Below are positions 33,879 to 42,964 of a stretch of 64,000 nt of DNA, piece by piece; position 1 is the stretch's first letter; every line of letters starts with the position of its first letter. Location of the stretch: the NCBI GenBank assembly GCA_946550725.1, contig CAMNQX010000003.1, forward strand, positions 88,099 through 152,098, in the 5' to 3' direction. Source of the stretch: an uncultured Clostridia bacterium (GTDB lineage: Bacteria; Bacillota; Clostridia; Oscillospirales; Oscillospiraceae). Position numbers and translations under genes: made by a program. The notes beneath the pieces are model-generated. The model searched no databases. It was not told the origin of the DNA and was given only the letters and a program-made list of their open reading frames with translations.

Positions 33879-34970
33879 ATGTCCAGCCGTATCTTTCAAA
33901 GCGTGATCCTGCAAATGAAGGACTGCACCAAGCTGCCATTGGGCGTTGTGGATGCGGAGGGGACGGTGGTGGCCTGCACCGACCTCTCCCTGGTGGGCCA
34001 GCGCTGGCCCCAGGTGGTGGACCCCATCAACCACCACGAGGGGGCTTACGCCACGGTGGACGGCAAGCTGTTCCGCCCGCTGGCGGGCTGGAGCAATCTC
34101 TATGACTACGCCGCGTTCGTGGTGGGCGAGGGCGAGGCGGCCCAGAGCTACTGCGCGCTGGCGGCGGTGGCCCTCAACGGGGCCAAGAGCTTCTACGAGG
34201 AGAAGCACGACCGGGCCACCTTTGTGAAAAACATCATCACGGACAACATCATGCTGGGCGACATCTACATCCGCGCCCGGGAGCTGCACTTCCCCACCGA
34301 CGCCAGCTGGGGCGTGTTCCTGGTGCGGCCCTCCGCGGAGGGCAGCCCCAACGCCCTGGACGCCATCCAGAACCTGTTCCCCGACCGGCAGAACGACTTC
34401 GTTCTGGCCATCAGCGAGACGGACATCGCCGTGATCAAAACGCTGGAGACAGGCTCCGACGCCAAAACGCTTTACGCATTGGCAACGGAAATGTTGGAAC
34501 ATTTGGAGGAGGAACTCCATCTAAAGTGTGTGATCGGCGTGGGCACCATCGCCGCCCATGTCCGCGACCTGGCCCGCGCCTACAAGGAGGCCGGGGTGGC
34601 CATTGAGGTGGGCAAGGTGTTCAACACCGAGATGTCCATCATCAACTACGAAAACCTGGGCATCGGGCGGCTCATCTATCAGCTGCCCACCACCCTGTGC
34701 GAGATGTTCCTGCAGGAGGTTTTCAAGAAGAACCCCATCGACTCGCTGGACCAGGAGACGCTGTTCACCATCAACAAGTTCTTTGAGAACAACCTCAACG
34801 TCTCCGAGACGGCCCGCAAGCTCTTTGTCCACCGCAACACCCTGGTGTACCGGCTGGAGAAGATCAAGAAGCTCACCGGGCTCGACCTCAGAGAGTTTGA
34901 TGACGCCATCACCTTCAAGGTGGCGCTGATGGTCAAGAAATATCTGGTATCCCGAGGCATCGACGGATAA
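33879..34970 (+). CDS. CdaR/PucR-family transcriptional regulator upstream of ftsEX
   Basis: 363 residues. A GAF-like N-terminal domain (about 15-120) is followed by a middle CdaR-type region and a C-terminal PucR HTH (NKFFENNLNVSETARKLFVHRNTLVYRLEKI). It was probably once a carbohydrate-acid regulator, but here it is followed by ftsE only 14 bases after its stop, so it probably reports on something that affects the division/hydrolase operon. ATG at 33879 is preferred; 33855 is an in-frame alternative. Ligand unknown. Confidence 0.85.
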   Translation: MSSRIFQSVILQMKDCTKLPLGVVDAEGTVVACTDLSLVGQRWPQVVDPINHHEGAYATVDGKLFRPLAGWSNLYDYAAFVVGEGEAAQSYCALAAVALNGAKSFYEEKHDRATFVKNIITDNIMLGDIYIRARELHFPTDASWGVFLVRPSAEGSPNALDAIQNLFPDRQNDFVLAISETDIAVIKTLETGSDAKTLYALATEMLEHLEEELHLKCVIGVGTIAAHVRDLARAYKEAGVAIEVGKVFNTEMSIINYENLGIGRLIYQLPTTLCEMFLQEVFKKNPIDSLDQETLFTINKFFENNLNVSETARKLFVHRNTLVYRLEKIKKLTGLDLREFDDAITFKVALMVKKYLVSRGIDG

Positions 34971-34984
34971 GCTGGGAGGCACCC

Positions 34985-35731
34985 ATGGTACGGCTCATCG
35001 ACGTGACCAAGATCTATGAAAACGGTAGCGAGGCCCTGCGAAACGTCTCCTTCCGCATCGACGACGGGGAATTTGTATTTCTGGTCGGTCCCTCCGGATC
35101 GGGGAAATCCACCGTGACGCGCCTGCTCACGGCGGAGATCGCCCCCACCGAGGGGCGGGTGATCGTCAACGGTCACAACCTCAACAACATCAAGCCCTCC
35201 AAGGTGCCCTACCTGCGGCGCACCCTGGGGGTGGTGTTCCAGGACTTCCGCCTCATCAAGAAAAAGACGGTGTGGGAGAACCTGGCGTTTGTCATGCGGG
35301 TGGTGGGGTCGTCTCCCCGCTCTATCCGCAAGCGCATCCCCTATGTGCTGGAGCTGGTGGGGCTGGAGGACAAGGCCAGGGAATTCCCCACCCAGCTCTC
35401 CGGCGGCGAACAGCAGCGGCTGGCTATCGCCCGGGCGCTGGTGAACAACCCCCAGATGATCATCGCCGACGAGCCGACGGGGAACCTGGACCCGGCCCGC
35501 AGTGTGGAGATCATGGAACTGCTGGCCCTCATCAACGAGCTGGGCACCACCATGCTGGTGGTCACCCACGAAAAGGACCTGGTGGACCGGATGGGCAAGC
35601 GGGTCATCGCCATTGAGGGCGGACATATTTTAAGCGACGAACAAGGCGGATACTACCATTATGAGCAATACGGACAACAAGATGGAACAAGAGATGGACA
35701 AGGATCAGACGACCCAGCCGACGAGGCGTGA
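34985..35731 (+). CDS. ftsE: FtsE, cell-division ABC ATPase
   Basis: 248 residues. Walker A is GPSGSGKST (about 35-43), Q-loop FQDFRLI, signature LSGGEQQR, Walker B MIIADEPTGNLD, H-loop VTHEKD. The last 25 residues (EQYGQQDGTRDGQGSDDPADEA) extend beyond the usual FtsE end and overlap ftsX. With FtsX it transmits ATP-driven movement to a periplasmic or extracellular peptidoglycan hydrolase. Confidence 0.97.
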   Translation: MVRLIDVTKIYENGSEALRNVSFRIDDGEFVFLVGPSGSGKSTVTRLLTAEIAPTEGRVIVNGHNLNNIKPSKVPYLRRTLGVVFQDFRLIKKKTVWENLAFVMRVVGSSPRSIRKRIPYVLELVGLEDKAREFPTQLSGGEQQRLAIARALVNNPQMIIADEPTGNLDPARSVEIMELLALINELGTTMLVVTHEKDLVDRMGKRVIAIEGGHILSDEQGGYYHYEQYGQQDGTRDGQGSDDPADEA

Positions 35732-36668
35732 GATCGACCGGCGGCGGATGGCCGGACCCAGCCGGGTGACGAAAAAGAGCCGGGGCTGGAACATCGGCTA
35801 TTTCTTCCGGGAGGGCTTCGTGGGCATTTTCCGCCACGGACTGATGTCCTTTGCGGCGATCGGGATGATCGTGGCGTGCCTGTTGATCATGGGCACGTTT
35901 TCTTTGGTTGCGGTGAATCTGGACCGCAACCTTCAGGAGCTGCAGGCGAAAAACGAATTTTCCGCCTATGTGGACGAGAGCTACACGGTGGAGCAGGCCC
36001 GCGGCCTGGGGGAGACGATCTCCGCCATCGACAATGTGCGGGAGATCGAATTTGTGGACCGGGAGACGGTGCTCACCACCTTCCAGGACCAGCGCCGGGG
36101 GGAGAGCGAGCTGTTCGACCTCCTGCCTGACGACACCTTCCAGCACCGGTACCAGATCTGGGTCAACGACATCTCCCGCCTTCAGGAGACGGTGGACGCC
36201 GTGGGCGGCGTGACGGGGATCTCGGAGACCTCGGCGGGCATCGAGATCGCCGAGGGCATGATCACCATGCGCAACGTAGCCACGGGCGTGGCGGTGATCC
36301 TGATGGCCGTGCTGGTGGTGGTGAGCCTGTTTATCATCGCCAGCACCCTGCGGCTTGCCACCTTCTACCGCCGGGACGAGATCGCCATTATGAAAATGTG
36401 CGGCGCCACCAACGGCTTCGTCCGCTGGCCTTTCGTCGTGGAGGGTGCGTTGCTGGGGCTGTTCGCGGCGGTGCTGGCCTTCGGGCTTCAATGGTGGCTC
36501 TATTCCCTGATTTCCAACGCCATGGCCTCCGGCGGCCAGCTGGGCTTTTTGGTGGTCATGACCTTTGAGAGCCTGTGGCAGTATGTCCTGGCCATGTTCT
36601 GCGGCGCGGGACTGCTCATCGGTACGCTTGGCTCTCTGTTGGCCATTCGTAAATTCCTGCACGTCTAA
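35661..36668 (+). CDS. ftsX: FtsX, cell-division membrane protein
   Basis: 335 residues with four membrane helices (about 63-88, 212-238, 258-283, 300-325) and a large extracellular loop (NLDRNLQELQAKNEFSAYVDE to TRQ-like region) between the first two. The start at 35661 overlaps ftsE by 71 bases; ATGs at 35694 and 35748 are alternatives because the site before 35661 has only a weak GGCGGA. Partner of FtsE. Confidence 0.95.
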   Translation: MSNTDNKMEQEMDKDQTTQPTRREIDRRRMAGPSRVTKKSRGWNIGYFFREGFVGIFRHGLMSFAAIGMIVACLLIMGTFSLVAVNLDRNLQELQAKNEFSAYVDESYTVEQARGLGETISAIDNVREIEFVDRETVLTTFQDQRRGESELFDLLPDDTFQHRYQIWVNDISRLQETVDAVGGVTGISETSAGIEIAEGMITMRNVATGVAVILMAVLVVVSLFIIASTLRLATFYRRDEIAIMKMCGATNGFVRWPFVVEGALLGLFAAVLAFGLQWWLYSLISNAMASGGQLGFLVVMTFESLWQYVLAMFCGAGLLIGTLGSLLAIRKFLHV

Positions 36669-36682
36669 AGGAGGCGGTTTTC

Positions 36683-37972
36683 ATGAATGATCGACCCAGA
36701 CGAAACCGCCGCCAGCGGCTCACCGCGCTGCTGGCCGGTCTGCTGGCGCTGCTGCTCATCCTGCCCATGGTGGTCATGGCGGTGGGCAACGTGATGTCCG
36801 CCCAGGGCGCGTCGGTCAGCTCCATCCAGAGCCAGATCAACGCCCTCAAGGGGAAGAACAAGGACCTGGCGTCCCAGCGGTCCAACCTGAAAAGCGAGCT
36901 GAAAAACATCCAGGCGGACAAGAGCGCGGCCACGGCCCGGCGCAACAACCTGGAGCAGCAGATCAACTACTTACAGGACGAGATCGACAACCTCAACGCC
37001 CAGCTGGAGCAGTACGCCGCCCTCATCGCGGAAAAGGAGCGGGAGGTGGCGGACAACGAGGCCCGGGAGGCGGCCCAGTTCGAGCTGTTCAAGAAACAAT
37101 GCCGGGCCATGGAGAAGGAGGGGACGGTGACCTACTGGTCCATCCTCTTCGCCGCCAACAGCTTTTCCGATCTGCTGGACAAGGTGAACACCATCAACGC
37201 CATCGCCGACTATAACCAGGGCGTCTGCGACCAGCTTCAGGCCGCCCGGGAGGCCCTCCGGCAGGCCCAGGCCGAGTTGGAGGAGGCCGAGGCGGAGACG
37301 GAGGAGACCAAGACCCAGCAGGAGGGCGCCCAGGCCGAGCTGGAGAGCCAGAAGGCGGAAGTCCAGGCTCTGATCAAGGAGATCGCCGCCGACGAGAAGG
37401 CCACCCAGGCGGAGATCGACAAGCTGGACAAGGCCGCCAAGGAGCAGGACGCGGAAATTGCCCGGCTGGATAAGGAGCTGCAAAAGGCCATCGCCGAGGC
37501 CAAGAAGAGCAACAGCAACCAGTATCAGTTCGACCCGGGCACGGGCTTTTACTGGCCCCTGCCCAAGGAGCGGGTGAGCGTCACCTCCTTCTTCGGTCCG
37601 CGCACCCACCCCATTACGGGCAAATATCACAACCATTCCGGCACCGACATCGGCGCCTACGCAGGCACGGAAATCTACGCCGCCCACGGCGGCATCGTCC
37701 TCACCTCCGCCTACCACAGCTCTTACGGCAACTATGTGGTCTTGAGCCGGGGCGACGGCATCACCACTCTTTACGCCCATATGTCCAAGCGGGCGGTGAA
37801 GGTGGGCGATGTGGTGAGCCAGGGCCAGGTCATCGGCTACGTGGGCTCCACCGGGTCCTCCACCGCGCCCCACCTCCACTTTGAGGTGCGTGTGAACGGC
37901 GTGCGCCAGGACGCACTGAAGTATTATCCCAACGTGCAGTGGAAAAACAATACGGGGTTCCCTTATGAATAA
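36683..37972 (+). CDS. EnvC/PcsB-like M23 peptidoglycan hydrolase (activator)
   Basis: 429 residues. An N-terminal membrane/signal helix (about 14-35) is followed by a long coiled coil (about 45-280, rich in Glu, Gln, Ala and Lys) and a LytM/M23 domain (about 300-425). The zinc ligands are in HPITGKYHNHSGTDIG (His near 310, Asp near 322) and HLHFEVR (near 397). All metal ligands are present, so it may be catalytic. Directly after ftsX with AAAGGAGGCGG; the coiled coil is the expected FtsX contact. Confidence 0.92.
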   Translation: MNDRPRRNRRQRLTALLAGLLALLLILPMVVMAVGNVMSAQGASVSSIQSQINALKGKNKDLASQRSNLKSELKNIQADKSAATARRNNLEQQINYLQDEIDNLNAQLEQYAALIAEKEREVADNEAREAAQFELFKKQCRAMEKEGTVTYWSILFAANSFSDLLDKVNTINAIADYNQGVCDQLQAAREALRQAQAELEEAEAETEETKTQQEGAQAELESQKAEVQALIKEIAADEKATQAEIDKLDKAAKEQDAEIARLDKELQKAIAEAKKSNSNQYQFDPGTGFYWPLPKERVSVTSFFGPRTHPITGKYHNHSGTDIGAYAGTEIYAAHGGIVLTSAYHSSYGNYVVLSRGDGITTLYAHMSKRAVKVGDVVSQGQVIGYVGSTGSSTAPHLHFEVRVNGVRQDALKYYPNVQWKNNTGFPYE

Positions 37973-39110
37973 CAAGCGCTTTTCCGTTCGTGCCATTCTC
38001 ATTACAGTGGTCATCACCTTCCTGCTCACAGGAGGGCTGGGGATCCTTGCCGCCCGGTGCCTGTTGGGGCCGGGCGGACTTGCTATGCTGGAGGGGTTGT
38101 CCCTCATCGACCGCCGCTTCATCGCCGAATATGACGAGGCGGAGGCGGTGGACAGCGCGCTGAACGGCATGGTGGACGCTCTGGGCGACCGGTGGTCCCA
38201 CTACCTGGATCCCGAGGAGAGCGCCGCCCTGCGGCGGACGCGGGCCAACGCCTATGTGGGCATCGGTATCACCTACCAAAGAAGCGACGACCCGCTGGGC
38301 ATGACCATCGTCAGCGTGACGGAGAACAGCCCCGCCCAGAAGGCGGGATTGGCCGTGGGGGAGCGGATCGTGGCCGTGGACGGCACAGCGCTGACCGAGG
38401 AGAACTTTGACCGGCTGGTGGGGTCCATCGCCGGCGCGGAGGGGGAGGCCCGGACGCTGACCGTCCGCTCTGCCGAAGGGGTGGAGCGGGAGGTGACCCT
38501 TACCCTGGACCGGGTGGAGCAAGCCCCGGCGGAGGGCGTTTTGCTGGACGGCCATATGGGCTATGTGCGGCTGGAGAACTTCTATCAGAACGCCGCCGCT
38601 TCCGTCAAGGAGGCGGTGGAGGACCTGCTGGCCCAGGGGGCGGAGGGGCTGATCTTCGACGTGCGGAGCAACCCCGGCGGATACGTGTCCGAGCTGACCG
38701 AGCTGCTGGACTATCTGCTTCCCGAAGGGCCGATCTTCGCCGAGCACAGCAAAAACGGCCCCACTACGGTGACCAGCTCCGACGCTGACTGCGTGGACCT
38801 CCCCATGGTGGTGCTGGTGAACGAGGACAGCTATTCCGCGGCGGAGCTGTTCGCCGCCCAGCTGCGGGAGAGCATGAACGCGAAGCTGGTGGGCGGCCAG
38901 ACCTGCGGCAAGGGCTACTACCAGCAGGGCTTTACCCTCTCCAACGGCGGGGAACTGCACATCTCCACCGGGATGTACACCACCGGGGGCGGGGTGTCCC
39001 TCATCGGCACCGGGCTGACCCCCGACTATGAGGTGGAAGGGGTAGACGCCCAACTGGACAAGGCGGTGGAAGCGCTGCAAGCGGCGATGGAGGAGAGGGG
39101 AACAGAGTGA
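37965..39110 (+). CDS. CtpA-type S41 carboxy-terminal processing protease
   Basis: 381 residues. An N-terminal membrane anchor (about 10-33) is followed by a PDZ domain (about 90-180: GIGITYQRSDDPLGMTIVSV, SPAQKAGLAVGERIVAVDG) and an S41 core with serine in DSYSAAELFAA (near 290) and lysine in CGKGYYQ (near 316). Overlaps the M23 gene by 8 bases. In other bacteria such proteases degrade or control cell-wall hydrolases. Confidence 0.94.
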   Translation: MNNKRFSVRAILITVVITFLLTGGLGILAARCLLGPGGLAMLEGLSLIDRRFIAEYDEAEAVDSALNGMVDALGDRWSHYLDPEESAALRRTRANAYVGIGITYQRSDDPLGMTIVSVTENSPAQKAGLAVGERIVAVDGTALTEENFDRLVGSIAGAEGEARTLTVRSAEGVEREVTLTLDRVEQAPAEGVLLDGHMGYVRLENFYQNAAASVKEAVEDLLAQGAEGLIFDVRSNPGGYVSELTELLDYLLPEGPIFAEHSKNGPTTVTSSDADCVDLPMVVLVNEDSYSAAELFAAQLRESMNAKLVGGQTCGKGYYQQGFTLSNGGELHISTGMYTTGGGVSLIGTGLTPDYEVEGVDAQLDKAVEALQAAMEERGTE

Positions 39111-39637
39111 AGAAGCTTTTACACAAGCTGTGGCAGAAGTGGAACGGGGACTTTGACTTTGACAAGTGGTTCGCCAAGCGGCGGAAGCTGAAGGCGGCGA
39201 AGAATCCCCTGGTGAAGCTGTGGCACCGCCACTACCTGATGAAGATGAACAACAAGTATGCCGCCTTTATCCCCCCCACCCTGGACATTCCCCGCAGCGT
39301 GACCTTCCCCCACGGCATCAGCGGTATTTTCATCTCCGTAGGGGCGAAGCTGGGAGAACACTGCGTCATTTTTCAGCAGGTGACCATCGGCTCCAACACC
39401 CTGGAGGGCAGCAAACGGCAAGGCTCCCCGGTGCTGGAGGACAACGTGTTCGTGGGCGCGGGGGCGAAGATCATCGGCGGGGTGACCATCGGCGCGGGCA
39501 GCCGCATCGCGGCGGGCTGTGCCCTTTCAGAGGACGTGCCCCCTGACTCCACCGTCCTCCCCGGCAAGGCGGTGATCCGCCCGGGCAAGCCGGGGCGGGA
39601 CAACTCCTTCCGCACGCCCCCGGCGGCGTTTTCATAA
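39107..39637 (+). CDS. Hexapeptide-repeat acetyltransferase (serine acetyltransferase-like)
   Basis: 176 residues. A basic N-terminus (KLWQKWNGDFDFDKWFAKRRKLK) precedes a left-handed beta helix (GAKLGEHCVIFQQVTIGSNT, VFVGAGAKIIGGVTIGAGSRI). It lacks the alpha-helical domain of true CysE, so the acceptor may be a sugar or a small amine rather than serine. GTG start overlaps the previous stop. Operon position with envelope genes suggests glycan modification, an inference. Confidence 0.8.
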   Translation: MKKLLHKLWQKWNGDFDFDKWFAKRRKLKAAKNPLVKLWHRHYLMKMNNKYAAFIPPTLDIPRSVTFPHGISGIFISVGAKLGEHCVIFQQVTIGSNTLEGSKRQGSPVLEDNVFVGAGAKIIGGVTIGAGSRIAAGCALSEDVPPDSTVLPGKAVIRPGKPGRDNSFRTPPAAFS

Positions 39638-39649
39638 GGAGGAAGGCCC

Positions 39650-42600
39650 ATGGTGACGTTACTCATCGGCCGGGCCGGGGCGGGAAAGTCTCAGGCCGTG
39701 CTGGACCGCATGACCGCCGCCCACCGGGCGCGGCGGCAGATCTTGATCGTCCCCGAGCAGTATTCCCACCGTGCGGAGCGCCGCGTGTGCGCCGTGGGTG
39801 GGAATTCCTTGTCTTTGGGGGCGGAGGTGCTCACCTTCACCCGTCTGGCCACCCGGGTGTTCGCCCAGGCAGGGGGGCTGGCCGCGCCCACGCTGGATAA
39901 CGGCGGGCGGCTGCTGGTGATGTATCTGGCGGTGAAGGAGATGAGCGAGGGGCTGAGCGTCTACCGCCGCCCCTCCCGCAAAAGCTCCTTCCTGTCCGGC
40001 CTGCTGGCCACCCTGGACGAGTGCAAAAGCTATCAAGCCGCCCCCGAGGCCCTGGCGAAGGCGGGAGGCGAGCTGGGCGGCACGACGGGGGACAAGCTCC
40101 GGGACCTGGGGCTGATCTTCACCGCCTATGACAAGCTCTGCGGCGACCTGGGGGCGGACCCCCGGGACAAGCTGACCCGGCTGGCCTCCGCGCTGAAGGA
40201 GAGCGGCTGGGGCGCGGGGGCGGACTTCTACCTGGACGGCTTCACCGACTTCACTCCCCAGCAGGCCCTGGTGCTGTCCGCGCTGATGGAGAGCGCCAAC
40301 AGCGTGACCTTCGCCCTCACCTGTGACCATCTGGTGGAGGACGAGGACGGATTGGGCATTTTCTCCCCCGCCCGCAAGACGGCGGCCTACCTTCAGCGTC
40401 TTGCCAGGGACGCGGGGCAGCCGGTGACGGTGGAGACCGTCTCCCGGCAGCACAGCGACAAGGCCCCTGCCTTGACATACTTGGAGGCCAACCTCTTTGC
40501 CGACCGTTCCGCCCCCTGGGATGGCCCGGGCGGGGTGGTGTGCGCCGTGCCCGACGACCCCCGCCGGGAGGTGGAGTGGGTGTGCGCCGAGATCCTGCGG
40601 CTGGTGCGGCAGGAGGGATACCGGTTCCGGGACATCGCCGTCACCGCCCGGTCGCTGGAGGACTATGAGGCGTTGATCGACGACACCTTCCCCCGCTTCG
40701 GCATCCCCGTGTTCCTGGCCCGCACCCAGGACATTTTGGAAAAGCCGGTGCTGGCCCTCATCACCTCCGCGCTGGCGGCGGTGTCGGGAGGGTACCGCTA
40801 CGAGGATGTGTTCCGCTACCTGAAAACCGGTCTGGCAGGGGTGGAGGACGACGACAGGGACCGGCTGGAAAACTATGTGCTCACCTGGGATATCAAGGGG
40901 AGCAAGTGGACGGCCACCGCGCCGTGGCATATGCACCCAGGCGGCTATGGCCTGTCCTTTACCGACGCCGACGAGGGGGCGGTGGCGGCTCTGGACGCCC
41001 TGCGCCGGGAGATCATCGCGCCTTTGGAGCGTCTTCGCACCGCACACGGGACCACGGGGAAGGACCGGGGGTTGGCGCTGTACGAGTTTTTGGAGGAAAT
41101 TCACCTCCCCGAGACGCTGGAGCGGCGGGTGGAGCTGCTGCGGGAGCGGGGAGAGCTGAACCTGGCGGAGGAGTACAAGCAGCTTTGGGACATCCTGGTG
41201 GGCGCGCTGGAGACCTGTGCCCGCCTGCTCAAGGATGTGGAGATGGAGATGGACGAGTTCGCCAAGCTGTTTACCCTCACCCTCTCCCAATATCAGGTGG
41301 GCACCATCCCCGTGGCGTTGGACCGGGTGACGGCGGGGCCATGCCCCCGGCTGGGCTACGAGAGCTACAAGGCAGTGTTCTTTCTGGGCTGTGACGACGC
41401 CCACCTGCCCCAGTGCGCCCCTTCTCCCGGCCTGCTCACCGACGACGACCGCTCCGCTCTGGAGCGGCTGGGCCTCCATCTGGCCCCACGGATGGAGGAC
41501 AAGCTCTGCCGGGAGATGACCATCGCCTACAACGCCTGTACTCTGCCCACCCAGCGGCTCTATGTGACCTATCCCGCCGCCGCGGACGGGGAGGAACGGC
41601 GTGGGTCCTTTCTCCTCCACCGCCTGACAGCCCTCTTTCCCAACGCCTGGGCCGGACCGGGGCAGGACCCCCGCCTGGCGGCGGCGGAGCCGGCGCTGGA
41701 GCTGGCGGGAGAGCACGAGGAGGTCCGGCAGGCGCTGGAGGAATTGCCTGAGATGAAGGAGGCGCTGGCCCGCATCCGGCGGGGCGGCCAGCGGAAGCGG
41801 GGGGCGCTGTCCAAAGAAGGGGTGGCGGCCCTTTACGGCAAACAGGTGCCCATGTCCGCCTCCCGGCTGGACCTCTACCGCTCCTGCCACTTCTCCTACT
41901 TCATGCGCTATGGGCTGGACGCCCAACCCCGCCGTAAGGCGGGCTTTGACGCGCCGGAATACGGCACCTTTGTCCACGCCGTGCTGGAAAACGTGCTGAA
42001 AAACTGGAACAAGGACATGGACGAGGACCATACCCGCGCCCTGACCCGCCAGGCCATGGAGCGGTATCTCAACGAGGACCTGGGGGGGCTGGAGGACAAG
42101 ACGCCCCGTTTCGCCTATCTGTTCCGCCGTCTGGGAAAGACGGTGGAGCGGGTGGTGGACAACGTCACCGCCGAACTGCGCCGCTCGGAGTTCCAGCCCA
42201 TCGCCTTTGAGCTGGGCTTCGGAAGGGGCAAGACCCTGCCGCCGGTGGAGCTGGAGACCGACGGGGTGCGCGTCAGCATTTCCGGGCTGGTGGACCGGGT
42301 GGACGGCTGGGAGCACAACGGGAAGCTGTACCTCCGGGTGGTGGACTACAAGACGGGGCGCAAGAGCTTCGACCTGACGGATATTTTCCACGGCATCGAC
42401 CTGCAGATGCTGCTGTATCTCTTTACCCTGGAGCAGCGGGGGAAGGAGCACTTTGGCCAGGACGTGGTGGGGGCGGGGGTGCTGTACGTCCCTGCCCGGG
42501 AGGCGCTGGTGGCCGGGAGCCGGGACATGGACGAGAGCGTCCGCCGCAAGGAGGCGGACAAGGCGCTGAAGCGCAAGGGCCTGGTGCTGGAGGACGAGGA

Positions 42601-42964
42601 AGTGCTGGCTGCCATGGCGCCCCCGGAGGACATGGACCGGCTGCTGCCGGCGAAGCGCAAAAAGGACGGCACCCTGAGCGGCGAGGGCCTTGCCTCGTTG
42701 GAGCAGCTGGGCAAGCTGAACGCCCATGTGAAACGCATTTTGACCGAGGTGGGCCGGGAGCTGGCGGCGGGGACGGTGGACGCCGACCCGTACTGGCGGG
42801 GCGAGGAACAAAACGCCTGCCAGTGGTGCCCCTACGCCGCCGCGTGCCAGTTTGAGGAGGGCAGGGGCGGCGACTGCCGCCGCTGGAGCCGCAGCTTGAA
42901 GCCCAAGGACTTTTGGGACGCGCTGGAAGGGGGTGAGGACGATGGGATTTCCGCTGACCGCTGA
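39650..42964 (+). CDS. addB: AddB, helicase-nuclease subunit for double-strand-break repair
   Basis: 1104 residues. An N-terminal P-loop GRAGAGKSQ (about 6-14) precedes UvrD-like helicase remnants and a C-terminal PD-(D/E)xK nuclease (GLVDRVDGWEHNGKLYLRVV, then DYKTG). An iron-sulfur cluster is suggested by NACQWCPYAAACQF with an upstream CHFSYFMRYG. With AddA it resects DNA ends for RecA. AAGGAGGAAGGCCC precedes the ATG. Confidence 0.96.
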   Translation: MVTLLIGRAGAGKSQAVLDRMTAAHRARRQILIVPEQYSHRAERRVCAVGGNSLSLGAEVLTFTRLATRVFAQAGGLAAPTLDNGGRLLVMYLAVKEMSEGLSVYRRPSRKSSFLSGLLATLDECKSYQAAPEALAKAGGELGGTTGDKLRDLGLIFTAYDKLCGDLGADPRDKLTRLASALKESGWGAGADFYLDGFTDFTPQQALVLSALMESANSVTFALTCDHLVEDEDGLGIFSPARKTAAYLQRLARDAGQPVTVETVSRQHSDKAPALTYLEANLFADRSAPWDGPGGVVCAVPDDPRREVEWVCAEILRLVRQEGYRFRDIAVTARSLEDYEALIDDTFPRFGIPVFLARTQDILEKPVLALITSALAAVSGGYRYEDVFRYLKTGLAGVEDDDRDRLENYVLTWDIKGSKWTATAPWHMHPGGYGLSFTDADEGAVAALDALRREIIAPLERLRTAHGTTGKDRGLALYEFLEEIHLPETLERRVELLRERGELNLAEEYKQLWDILVGALETCARLLKDVEMEMDEFAKLFTLTLSQYQVGTIPVALDRVTAGPCPRLGYESYKAVFFLGCDDAHLPQCAPSPGLLTDDDRSALERLGLHLAPRMEDKLCREMTIAYNACTLPTQRLYVTYPAAADGEERRGSFLLHRLTALFPNAWAGPGQDPRLAAAEPALELAGEHEEVRQALEELPEMKEALARIRRGGQRKRGALSKEGVAALYGKQVPMSASRLDLYRSCHFSYFMRYGLDAQPRRKAGFDAPEYGTFVHAVLENVLKNWNKDMDEDHTRALTRQAMERYLNEDLGGLEDKTPRFAYLFRRLGKTVERVVDNVTAELRRSEFQPIAFELGFGRGKTLPPVELETDGVRVSISGLVDRVDGWEHNGKLYLRVVDYKTGRKSFDLTDIFHGIDLQMLLYLFTLEQRGKEHFGQDVVGAGVLYVPAREALVAGSRDMDESVRRKEADKALKRKGLVLEDEEVLAAMAPPEDMDRLLPAKRKKDGTLSGEGLASLEQLGKLNAHVKRILTEVGRELAAGTVDADPYWRGEEQNACQWCPYAAACQFEEGRGGDCRRWSRSLKPKDFWDALEGGEDDGISADR

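Noticed and set aside
37965..38028. M23/CtpA 8-base overlap as a frameshift
   Set aside because: Both genes have complete domains and normal starts; the overlap is ordinary translational coupling.
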